This document shows positions 7,199 to 13,990 of a stretch of DNA of 19,049 nucleotides, piece after piece. The first letter of the stretch is position 1. Each line of letters begins with the position of its first letter. The position numbers and the translations under genes were made by a program. Below the pieces are notes generated by a model. That model did not search any database. It saw only the letters and a program-made list of their open reading frames with translations, and was not told the DNA's origin. Source of the DNA: Candidatus Altarchaeales archaeon (GTDB lineage Archaea > Altiarchaeota > Altiarchaeia > IMC4 > SCGC-AAA252-I15); the NCBI GenBank assembly GCA_014729705.1, contig WJJK01000113.1, positions 1-19,049 on the forward strand. Reading direction: 5' to 3'.

Positions 7199-8232
7199 CC
7201 GAGGAAATTAAGAAAAAAGAGGAACACAACCAGATAAAAAAAGCCCAAGTAGAAGAGAAACCGCGGGGGGAAGAGAAAAAGGACAATGGGAAACCCGCCC
7301 CTGATACCGAGAAAAATAAACCTTCCGAGGGTAAACCAGAGAAACCGGAAACCCAAGAATCCCCTGATAAATCTAGGCAGGCCGATAAAAACCCCAAACA
7401 AGGCGTATCTGAACCTAAAGACGAATCTGAGGACAAAAAAACGGGTTCTGAAGGGAAAAAGCCAGAACCCAAAGGCAAAGACAAAAAGGATGAGGGATCC
7501 AGGGAGAAAACCCTTAAATCCCGGGGAAGAGTTGATAGGAGGCGGCCGAGAAGATCCAGATCCGAGCAGAGGCGAGAGGATCATCTTGAGTCCTGGATTC
7601 CGAAAACCCGGTTGGGCCAGCTTGTAGCGTCAGATCAGATAAACTCGATGCATGAGGCGTTGAAATACCGCCACCCCATAAAGGAGGTTGAAATAGTTGA
7701 CAAGCTTTTGCCTGAATTAACCGAGAAGGTACTTGATTTAGGCCGTGTACAGCGTACAACCGACTCGGGACGCAGGATGCGTTTCCGTGTGGTTGCGGCT
7801 GTTGGAAACCAAAACGGTTTTGTGGGAATAGGCGTTGCAAAAGGCAAAGACGCAGGACCCACAATACGAAAAGCGATAAAGAAGGCTAAACTCAACATAA
7901 TCGAGGTTAAAAGGGGGTGCGGAAGCTGGGAATGTGTATGTAAACAAAAACACTCCATACCTTATGCTGTTCACGGTAAAGTTGGGAGCGTGGATGTGGT
8001 ATTAAAGCCCGCGCCAAGGGGAACAGGCTTAGTATGCGGGGAATTATCCAAGCAAATAATCTCTCTTGCGGGCATACAGGATGTTTGGGCGTCCACAGAA
8101 GGGCATACACGCTCAGCCATCAACTTCGCTAAAGCGGTTAACAACTCCCTCTACAATACGAACGAGATGAGGCTTCCTGAAGGATACCGCAGCAATGAAT
8201 CCGAGGCGGAGGTGAGTGAAGCCGATGTCTGA
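7195..8232 (+). CDS. rps5: Small ribosomal subunit protein uS5 with long charged N-terminal extension
   Basis: S5 helps maintain decoding accuracy and lies at the mRNA entry side of the small subunit. The conserved core begins at about residue 132 (ESWIPKTRLGQLV). It includes the RNA-binding domain (RMRFRVVAAVGNQNGFVGIGVAKGKD, residues 194-219) and the archaeal RGCGSWECVC segment near 240-249, then APRGTGLV. Residues 1 to about 127 are an extra Lys/Glu/Pro/Gly-rich region with an arginine-rich patch just before the core, unlike the roughly 210-235-residue norm for archaeal S5. GGGGAGG at 7181-7187 sits 7 bases before the ATG, so the long start is well supported. The ATG overlaps the rpl18 stop by 4 bases. 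Confidence 0.95.
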   Translation: MTEEIKKKEEHNQIKKAQVEEKPRGEEKKDNGKPAPDTEKNKPSEGKPEKPETQESPDKSRQADKNPKQGVSEPKDESEDKKTGSEGKKPEPKGKDKKDEGSREKTLKSRGRVDRRRPRRSRSEQRREDHLESWIPKTRLGQLVASDQINSMHEALKYRHPIKEVEIVDKLLPELTEKVLDLGRVQRTTDSGRRMRFRVVAAVGNQNGFVGIGVAKGKDAGPTIRKAIKKAKLNIIEVKRGCGSWECVCKQKHSIPYAVHGKVGSVDVVLKPAPRGTGLVCGELSKQIISLAGIQDVWASTEGHTRSAINFAKAVNNSLYNTNEMRLPEGYRSNESEAEVSEADV

Positions 8233-8701
8233 TTTATACGCAGTGCTGCGGGTGAGAGGCCGGGTGCACGTTAGACAGAAGACAGCCGACACCCTCAGGC
8301 ACATCGGTTTAACCCGAGTAAACCACCTGGTTTTAATGCCTAAAGACGAGGTAAACCAGGGTATGATCAAAAAAGCGGCTGAATACGTTACTTGGGGTGA
8401 GATAAACAAAAAGACCCTTAAGAAATTGATTGAGAGACGCGGCCGGCTATCCGGAGATAGGAAGATAACCGACGATTACGTGGCCGATAACTCTGAATAT
8501 AACTCCCTCTCCGAATTCACCGAAAAACTTCTTGCCGGGGAGGCGAAGACTTCGGATTTGAAGGGCATGAAGAAGGTCTTCAGGCTAAACCCTCCTGTAG
8601 GCGGTTGGGATAGGAAGGGGATTAAGAAACACGTGAACCAGGGCGGAGCCCTTGGCTATCGTAGATCCGACGTAAACAAGTTGATTGAGAGGATGATTTA
8701 A
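8225..8701 (+). CDS. rpl30: Large ribosomal subunit protein uL30
   Basis: This 158-residue product is the archaeal long form of L30 (uL30, distinct from eL30 upstream). Landmarks are LYAVLRVRGRVHV at the start, HIGLTRVNHLVLMP, and GGWDRKGIKKHVNQGGALGYR near the end. A GTG at 8216 also opens the frame, but the perfect Shine-Dalgarno sequence GGAGGTGA at 8208-8215 directly abuts it and lies 9 bases before ATG 8225, so ATG 8225 is the better start. The gene overlaps the end of rps5 by 8 bases. Gene order is as in other archaea. Confidence 0.95.
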   Translation: MSDLYAVLRVRGRVHVRQKTADTLRHIGLTRVNHLVLMPKDEVNQGMIKKAAEYVTWGEINKKTLKKLIERRGRLSGDRKITDDYVADNSEYNSLSEFTEKLLAGEAKTSDLKGMKKVFRLNPPVGGWDRKGIKKHVNQGGALGYRRSDVNKLIERMI

Positions 8702-9139
8702 ATGACCCACGGAGAACGCAAGAGCCGGAGGATGCGTGGAAGCCGTACCTGCGGATACGGTAACGCCCAGAAGCACCGGGGTGCAGGACACCGAGGCGGG
8801 AGAGGCATGGCGGGCTCCAAAAAACAGAAGTGGATGAAGTTATCCCGTGACTGCCCTGATTTTCTGGGTAAAAAAGGATTTAAGAGATCGCCTAAACTAA
8901 GAAGCAACCCGAAAACAATAAATGTATCCGACGTCGAAGAAAACCTGGATCTCTGGGTTGAGAAGGGGTTTGCGCAGAAAACAGGCGACACCTATGAAGT
9001 CGACCTTAAGTCGCTGGGCTTCGATAAACTGCTTGGAGCAGGCGAAATAAAATCTAAGACAAAAATATTGATTCCCTCCTACTCCCTCCAGGCTCAAGAG
9101 AAGATAAGCGCGGTGGGCGGGGAAATCGCTTCACAGTAA
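8702..9139 (+). CDS. rpl15: Large ribosomal subunit protein uL15
   Basis: L15 is an early large-subunit assembly protein. The 145-residue product begins with the characteristic glycine- and arginine-rich region (RKSRRMRGSRTCGYGNAQKHRGAGHRGGRG, residues about 7-35), which threads into 23S rRNA, and ends with a small globular domain. The ATG follows the rpl30 stop without a gap. A GAGAGGATGAT stretch just upstream resembles a Shine-Dalgarno sequence. It immediately precedes secY, which is the conserved order in both bacteria and archaea. Confidence 0.96.
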   Translation: MTHGERKSRRMRGSRTCGYGNAQKHRGAGHRGGRGMAGSKKQKWMKLSRDCPDFLGKKGFKRSPKLRSNPKTINVSDVEENLDLWVEKGFAQKTGDTYEVDLKSLGFDKLLGAGEIKSKTKILIPSYSLQAQEKISAVGGEIASQ

Positions 9140-9163
9140 ACATAATTTAATTCAAGATAAAAC

Positions 9164-10576
9164 ATGAAACTTGAATTCCTAAGACCCTACATTAAATACT
9201 TGCCTGAAGTGGACATCCCCAAGAAAAAAGTCCCCTTCAAGGAGAAACTAATATGGACCACCCTAGTTTTGGTTTTGTTTTTTTTGATGGGAGTAGTCTA
9301 CCCCGTAGGCGTCACACCTGAATCTCTGGCTGCGAAGATCCAGGGCTTTGAGCAGATGACGATGATTTTCGCAAGCGAGATAGGCTCCCTCACTTCAGTT
9401 GGAATCGGGCCTATAGTTACTGCGTCGATAATACTTCAGCTTATGTCCGGCGCCGAAATGATTGACATAGACCTTAAAACCAAGGAGGGGAAGGCCTTGT
9501 TTCAGGGCGCCCAAAAGATTCTCACAGTATTAATAGCCTTCTTTGAGGCGGGGGCGTTGGTGATAGCAACCAGCATGGTGGGTCAGGCGGGGTTGCCTAT
9601 ACTCCAGAAGATAGTTGAACCCATAACCGCGTTCACGATATTTCAGATAGCCTTAGGCAGCATACTCTTGATGTTTATGGACGAGATCGTCAGCAAATGG
9701 GGTATAGGCTCCGGGATAAGCTTGTTTATTGCAGGCGGCGTCAGCAAAACCATTTTAGTGGGCGCATTAAACCCCCTAATGCAGGCGGGAGCCTTTCAAG
9801 GTGCTATACCCAGTTTCATTCAGCAGATGATGCTTGGAAGCCTTCAATGGGTTATCCTCTTCCCCGTAATAGGTACGGTAGTCATCTTTCTCTTAACAGC
9901 GTTTGGGGAGTCCATGAGGCTTGAAATACCCTTATCCTACGGTGGAATCAGGGGTGTGGGCGGGAGATTCCCCCTTAAGTTTTTCTATGTATCAAACATA
10001 CCCGTAATCTTGGCGGCAGCGCTTCTTGCGAACGTGAGCATGTGGTCGTCTCTTGCGGGTGTGGACGAGACTACTTCGGTTGCTGAGATGAGTTTCGTTC
10101 AGGAGATAATCTATCGAATAACTTCGATGGTTAGTCTGCGCGAACTCTACGGCGTGATAAGCCCCGGCCGCTGGCCGCTGCTATTTGATGTGGGGGTGTT
10201 ACTCCATCTGGCCGTATACCTTCTGGTGTTTGTGGGTTTATGTGTTTTGTTCGGACAGTTCTGGGTTCAAACAACCGGCATGGATTCAGATAGTGTGGCC
10301 AAACAAATCCGCGAGCAGGGAATGCAGATCCCCGGATTCAGAAGGGATGAGCGGGTGATTAAAAGGGTTTTAAACCGATACATACCCCAAATCACTGTGA
10401 TTTCTTCCATAGCAGTAGGCTTGGTCGCAGCTTTAGCTGATTTGATGGGGGCCTTGGGGTCGGGAACCGGAATACTTCTTACCGTTGGCATCCTCTATAG
10501 GTTGTATGAGGAGCTGCAGAAAGAGCAGATGGCTGATATGAGCCCGATGTTCAGGAAATTTTTGGGAGTAGAATAG
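9164..10576 (+). CDS. secY: Preprotein translocase subunit SecY (Sec61 alpha)
   Basis: SecY is the membrane channel through which proteins are exported or inserted. The 470-residue product has the family length and about ten hydrophobic spans. The first span is near residues 29-50, followed by an extracytoplasmic plug-like region. The conserved WGIGSGISLFIAGG sequence starts at residue 179, and the cytoplasmic loop with SYGGIRGVGGRFPLKF is present. The N-terminus (FLRPYIKYLPEVDIPKKKVPFKEKL) is typical of archaeal SecY. The gene follows rpl15 by 24 bases with no Shine-Dalgarno sequence, and it is the last gene of the + strand block. Its stop lies 5 bases from the stop of the convergent cca gene. 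The adenylate kinase and other genes often found after archaeal secY are absent here. Confidence 0.97.
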   Translation: MKLEFLRPYIKYLPEVDIPKKKVPFKEKLIWTTLVLVLFFLMGVVYPVGVTPESLAAKIQGFEQMTMIFASEIGSLTSVGIGPIVTASIILQLMSGAEMIDIDLKTKEGKALFQGAQKILTVLIAFFEAGALVIATSMVGQAGLPILQKIVEPITAFTIFQIALGSILLMFMDEIVSKWGIGSGISLFIAGGVSKTILVGALNPLMQAGAFQGAIPSFIQQMMLGSLQWVILFPVIGTVVIFLLTAFGESMRLEIPLSYGGIRGVGGRFPLKFFYVSNIPVILAAALLANVSMWSSLAGVDETTSVAEMSFVQEIIYRITSMVSLRELYGVISPGRWPLLFDVGVLLHLAVYLLVFVGLCVLFGQFWVQTTGMDSDSVAKQIREQGMQIPGFRRDERVIKRVLNRYIPQITVISSIAVGLVAALADLMGALGSGTGILLTVGILYRLYEELQKEQMADMSPMFRKFLGVE

Positions 10577-10581
10577 TTTGT

Positions 10582-11916
10582 TTATAGATATTGTGTTAAG
10601 TGTTTCAGCCAGCCGCAGCCTCCTGCCGCCACCACCTCTTCCTGGCATAGGATTTCTAGTTTCATCTGCCTGAATCTCTTGCCAAACCCTGCCTTCTCCT
10701 TCATGATTTTATGCGCTACCTCCCTTGCGTGGGTGTATCTCCTTTGTGTGTCCACCACCCATCTGCCGTCTTTGAGGTAGGGGTTCTCGTTTTCGTATTT
10801 CTGGTGGAAACGCATCTGGTGTCTTGTTTCAGCGTCGACTGGAGGGCCAAGGTGGTGTTTAATCCGGGGCAGGCTCCAAACAGACAATTCAACCAAAACA
10901 ATAGATGTATTCTCCTCATCGCTTTGTATGCTTGTTTTAAAGACACTGAACCCTTCATCCTCAAACGCCCCCTGTATTGCTGACTCGGTTTTCCGAAGCT
11001 GACCGTATAATGGGTTTTCACCCAATTTTTCGTGCGTGAATTTGAATGCAATAAAAAAGGTTCCCCGGCTTTTAAGCATCTTCTTCAGGGTTTCCCCGTC
11101 TTTGACCTGCTTTTTTTCAGGGTAGAAGTATTTTTTAGAGGGGTTTTTGAGGAATTCTCTTGCATGTATAATGTATTCAGCAAGTTTCTGGCGGCTTACC
11201 GCCGCTGCAACGTTTCGGTCGCGGTCAACGGGGTCTATGACTATGAAATCCGAGTTTGTGAAGTAGTATTTAAGTGTTTTCTTATCGCTCCAGTGACTTA
11301 GGGGGTCTATCACTTCGTCTGTTTTCCAGCAGCTTGAGGCTTTAAGGGTTTCAGTGAATCCCCCGTAGTATATGACGAGCACTTCAAGCAGGTATCCTGA
11401 GAATCCGCGCACCTTCTCCTCTGCTCCATAGACGTTTTGGGCTTTCATGAATCTCTTGAGAAGACGTATATCCCCTTTAAGGTGTGGTTTTTCCTGCAAC
11501 CTTTTTTTAACGTACTCGGTGTGTTGGGGTGTTCGGTCTACGCTTGATTTGATTTTATCGCCCTTGTAGCAGGGCACGATTTCAACCTTGAAGCCATCTA
11601 GAGTTCCCTTTACATAAGGGTGTTGGGCGTAGTCGACTTCATATTCGGCTCCAAGTTTTTCGAACAACTGTTTGCCTATCTTAAGTCCCTGCAGCTTGAG
11701 CGTGGGTAAGTCGGTTTCAGGGGGGAAGCGTATGAAGACATCTATGTCCTTGTCTTCTGATAAGTCAGTGTCTTTGGCGGTTGATCCAACCAGGATGGGG
11801 TCTACTTGATGGGGTTTTAGTTCATTTAAAACCCTTGCAACCACTTCCCGCTCCCTTTTTTTCTCCTCGTGGGTTGGAGTAATATCCAGTAAAACCTCGT
11901 GATAGAGTTTTTTCAC
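10582..11916 (-). CDS. cca: CCA-adding tRNA nucleotidyltransferase (archaeal class I)
   Basis: This enzyme adds or repairs the 3' CCA end of tRNAs without a nucleic-acid template. The 444-residue length matches the archaeal family. The nucleotidyltransferase core shows the GS motif at residues 44-45, the two carboxylates D57 and D59 in EDKDIDVFIRF, and the third acidic residue E112 in VEIVPCY. The N-terminus PTHEEKKREREVVARVLNEL also fits. The start is GTG. No good Shine-Dalgarno sequence precedes it, although an AT-rich stretch lies about 20 bases upstream. It is the second gene after the SprT-like protease on the - strand, 21 bases downstream of it, and is convergent with secY. Confidence 0.95.
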   Translation of the reverse strand: MKKLYHEVLLDITPTHEEKKREREVVARVLNELKPHQVDPILVGSTAKDTDLSEDKDIDVFIRFPPETDLPTLKLQGLKIGKQLFEKLGAEYEVDYAQHPYVKGTLDGFKVEIVPCYKGDKIKSSVDRTPQHTEYVKKRLQEKPHLKGDIRLLKRFMKAQNVYGAEEKVRGFSGYLLEVLVIYYGGFTETLKASSCWKTDEVIDPLSHWSDKKTLKYYFTNSDFIVIDPVDRDRNVAAAVSRQKLAEYIIHAREFLKNPSKKYFYPEKKQVKDGETLKKMLKSRGTFFIAFKFTHEKLGENPLYGQLRKTESAIQGAFEDEGFSVFKTSIQSDEENTSIVLVELSVWSLPRIKHHLGPPVDAETRHQMRFHQKYENENPYLKDGRWVVDTQRRYTHAREVAHKIMKEKAGFGKRFRQMKLEILCQEEVVAAGGCGWLKHLTQYL

Positions 11917-11937
11917 AAAAAAATTAGGGATTAATGA

Positions 11938-12447
11938 TTAATTAAGCCCCCTCTGACCCTTATCGCGTTTAAGGTATATCCTGTGCCGGGGATTATAGCT
12001 TCTGTCGCATTTTAAGCAACTATGACGCCAGGGTTGCTTGATTTTCTTAAGTCTTTTTATCTCCATCCCGCAGGTGGGGCATGCGTATACGTAGCAGTCC
12101 ACTGGATCAACCTTGATTTTATCTCGTCTACCCCCTCTTTTCTGAAACTCCCTCCAAAAGCGTTTGCTGTGGCTCGCCCTACCCCCCTTAAGATGGATGT
12201 ATAGGTGGGTCATCTCATGTAGGAGTGTTTGGTTGACGGACTCCCACCCATATTGTTTCAGCAGGGGTAGTGAGATGTTTATCCGTTTCCTCTGGAAATT
12301 AATGCTTCCATGCGTGCGATAGGCTTTCATGCTGAATCTGACTTCATAGTCAGGCAGCAAGCCGTCAAACCGCTCATCGTTGAGTCGCCTATATTCTTTT
12401 TTCAGTTTTTCTGTCAGATTAATTATTTCTTCGTTTTTCCCGATCAT
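11938..12447 (-). CDS. SprT-like zinc metalloprotease domain protein
   Basis: The 169-residue product has an HEMTH (HExxH) zinc-protease site at residues 77-81, with a probable third zinc ligand at H93 in GGRASHSKRFW. A C-terminal zinc ribbon has CPTC at 123-126 and CLKC at 144-147. This domain order is that of the SprT/Spartan family. Eukaryotic Spartan cleaves proteins crosslinked to DNA. Archaeal members are poorly studied, so a DNA-repair protease role is an inference. ATG 12447 is chosen over TTG 12480 because a TATA-like AAAATAAA on the - strand (12484-12491) would place the transcript start downstream of the TTG, and the residues between the two starts are not family-like. It probably shares a transcript with cca. 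Confidence 0.85.
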   Translation of the reverse strand: MIGKNEEIINLTEKLKKEYRRLNDERFDGLLPDYEVRFSMKAYRTHGSINFQRKRINISLPLLKQYGWESVNQTLLHEMTHLYIHLKGGRASHSKRFWREFQKRGGRRDKIKVDPVDCYVYACPTCGMEIKRLKKIKQPWRHSCLKCDRSYNPRHRIYLKRDKGQRGLN

Positions 12448-12483
12448 ATTATTTCCAGCAATTATTTTCTCCTCGCACAAGAA

Positions 12484-12491
12484 TTTATTTT
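12484..12491. promoter_or_regulatory. AT-rich element between divergent SprT-like and DNPH1-like genes
   Basis: The 70-base gap between the two divergent start codons (12448-12517) contains TTTATTTT read on the + strand and AAAATAAA on the - strand. On the + strand its centre is about 30 bases before the ATG at 12518, implying a very short or absent leader. On the - strand it is about 40 bases before ATG 12447, implying a leader of roughly 13 bases. The match to the archaeal TATA consensus is imperfect, so this is a tentative call. No other better candidate is visible in the gap. Confidence 0.4.
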
Positions 12492-12517
12492 CCCGCGCTC
12501 CCTAATAATCGGGGAAC

Positions 12518-13024
12518 ATGGGCTACGTTTTTTACGGTGCCGCCCTGCAGGGAGCGCAGGACCGCGCGCTTCGGGCTTCCCACCACGCCGAATTAATCGA
12601 CTACATAAAGTTCCTTGGTTTCGAGGTTGCAACCGAACATACACGCGGGAAGACAAGGAAGGAGTCAGCAGAATATCTTGAGAACTCCATTGGACCCCTA
12701 CCTCCCCCAGGCGTAGAACGGACTAGGTATGTCCGAGACAAGATGATTGAGGCTGTTGAAGGCGATGCTGTTGCCTTGGTTTTCGAGGTTTCCCAGCCAA
12801 GCCTTGGCACAGGCATAGAATTTGCTCACGCCTACCTCAGACCCCGAATGGGCTTATCGGCCTGCCCCGTGCTTGCCTTATACCAGAGGGGTTTCTGGAA
12901 AAACAAACTATCAACTATGATAGCGGGCATAGATCCAGCGAAAACACCTCCCATCACCCAAAAACAATATGCCGACCTTGGTGAGGCTAAAAAAACAATA
13001 AAAAACTTTCTTAAACGGATATGA
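12518..13024 (+). CDS. DNPH1-like nucleoside 2-deoxyribosyltransferase family protein
   Basis: The 168-residue product resembles 2'-deoxynucleoside 5'-phosphate N-hydrolase (DNPH1/Rcl), a member of the nucleoside 2-deoxyribosyltransferase superfamily. It matches in an N-terminal glycine loop (FYGAALQGAQDR), EHTRGK near residue 40, an acidic residue D74 in VRDKMIEA, the signature EVSQPSLGTGIEFAHA with the likely catalytic E101, and LSTMIAGI with Ser132. By my alignment to mammalian Rcl, two phosphate-contact residues in the first loop (Ser17, Arg19) are Ala and Leu here, so the substrate may differ. A role in clearing damaged or unusual nucleotides is an inference. No Shine-Dalgarno sequence is present. 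It is convergent with the next gene, 10 bases apart. Confidence 0.75.
   Translation: MGYVFYGAALQGAQDRALRASHHAELIDYIKFLGFEVATEHTRGKTRKESAEYLENSIGPLPPPGVERTRYVRDKMIEAVEGDAVALVFEVSQPSLGTGIEFAHAYLRPRMGLSACPVLALYQRGFWKNKLSTMIAGIDPAKTPPITQKQYADLGEAKKTIKNFLKRI
12989..13005 (-). terminator. Possible T-rich terminator of the - strand hypothetical gene
   Basis: Read on the - strand, this stretch carries runs of seven T (12989-12995) and several more T around 13000-13005, about 30-45 bases beyond the stop of the hypothetical gene at 13035. T-tracts alone can terminate archaeal transcription. The stretch lies inside the 3' end of the convergent DNPH1-like gene, where it encodes lysines, so composition could equally be due to coding. 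Confidence 0.3.
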
Positions 13025-13034
13025 AACCCGTAAA

Positions 13035-13955
13035 CTAAATCTTTTTGAAGCCTATCCCAGTCCCCTCCCTGGTTAAACTGTATTGGGTTTTACATAGAAA
13101 CCGTTCATCGAATCCCCTGATGTCTGATTTGTTCAGCCAACCGAATCCATCTACTCCACGCCCCCTAACCCATTTTTTAAGTATTTTTATTGTTTCCTGG
13201 TTTCCCTGGCCCCTGCTTTGCCATTCAGAAACAACATAGCCCCCTCTCTTAGAGGGGGATGCGATTATCACGGATTCATGCCCTCTGCCGAGGCTGTGAA
13301 ACAAGTCATGTTGTTCTGGATAGGTTTCACCCTCCAGGGGGTGTAGGTGGTATCTGCACATGATTTCTCCGGCAGGCGTCCTCGTGGAAACCCCGCTTCC
13401 CATCACAGGGTATCTGCCCTTGGTTGTCGGGTAATACCTGCCTAAATCCACAACAATTTCTTTTATCTCGCCTGTTGATACGTGCCTAATTTTATTGTCC
13501 AAACCCTTTGTGAAGTATCCCCCCACTTCGACTCCCTGCCTATCCATTAAATTGAATTGGTTATCCACTAATTCAGAGATAAACTGCCCTTGACTTTTGC
13601 CTAAATCAAGCAGATGCTGAGACCTGTTTTTTAATCTGCTTATTAGATAGAGTTTAATCTCCTCTTTATTGGATTGTGCTGTTTCAGCGGGATTGGCGTC
13701 TGAGACAATTTTTTCACTTCCATCCGGGAAGAGAATTCTTTTCCGCTTTATCAGGAAGGATTCTGTTTTCGGCCCCACTTTATATGATATGCAAAAATCA
13801 TGTTCAGTTAAGTCTTTCGCTTTATTTAGGTGGTTGAACCAGGATCTAAGCTCCTTTTGCGGTAGGGTTTCGGAAAGCAAGTCAAGGCTTGGAACCCTGT
13901 TTTGTATCTCAATGGGGGCTGGAAGCCTTATGGTCCCCTTCGGCTGCCTATGCAT
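13035..13955 (-). CDS. Unrecognised protein with a possible divergent JAMM (MPN+) metal site
   Basis: I do not recognise this 306-residue protein as a named family. It has no signal peptide or membrane span. Residues 1-130 look like a separate mostly alpha-helical region. Residues 140-245 contain an order of features that resembles the JAB1/MPN/Mov34 metalloprotease fold: E143 in GVEVGGYF, then strands, then H203-x-H205-P in RYHLHPLEGE, D217 in PEQHD, and SVIIASPSKRGGYVVSEW. The usual serine of the JAMM motif would be Glu214. This similarity is by eye only. It starts at ATG 13955, about 29 bases after a TATA-like sequence and without a Shine-Dalgarno sequence, so it is probably a leaderless single-gene unit. 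Codon and base use look like its neighbours. Confidence 0.7.
   Translation of the reverse strand: MHRQPKGTIRLPAPIEIQNRVPSLDLLSETLPQKELRSWFNHLNKAKDLTEHDFCISYKVGPKTESFLIKRKRILFPDGSEKIVSDANPAETAQSNKEEIKLYLISRLKNRSQHLLDLGKSQGQFISELVDNQFNLMDRQGVEVGGYFTKGLDNKIRHVSTGEIKEIVVDLGRYYPTTKGRYPVMGSGVSTRTPAGEIMCRYHLHPLEGETYPEQHDLFHSLGRGHESVIIASPSKRGGYVVSEWQSRGQGNQETIKILKKWVRGRGVDGFGWLNKSDIRGFDERFLCKTQYSLTREGTGIGFKKI
13042..13046 (+). terminator. Possible T-tract terminator after the DNPH1-like gene
   Basis: A run of five T follows the DNPH1-like stop by 17 bases. It is short, has no hairpin and lies within the 3' end of the convergent gene. It is a weak candidate. Confidence 0.25.
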
Positions 13956-13978
13956 ACATATTTTTTGATATTTCTAGG

Positions 13979-13989
13979 AAATATATTAA
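13979..13989 (-). promoter_or_regulatory. TATA box of the JAMM-like hypothetical gene
   Basis: On the - strand this reads TTAATATATTT, immediately beyond the stop of the radical SAM gene at 13991. Its centre lies about 29 bases before the ATG at 13955, the spacing expected for a leaderless transcript. This gives the hypothetical gene its own promoter, separate from the upstream radical SAM gene. Confidence 0.55.
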
Positions 13990-13990
13990 C

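Noticed and set aside
7102..7584. Minus-strand frames opposite rpl18 and rps5
   Set aside because: Hydrophobic-looking shadows of the K/E-rich rps5 extension; they resemble no protein and overlap well-supported genes.
10711..11301. Plus-strand open frames inside cca
   Set aside because: They lie opposite conserved CCA-adding enzyme coding sequence and show no family features of their own.
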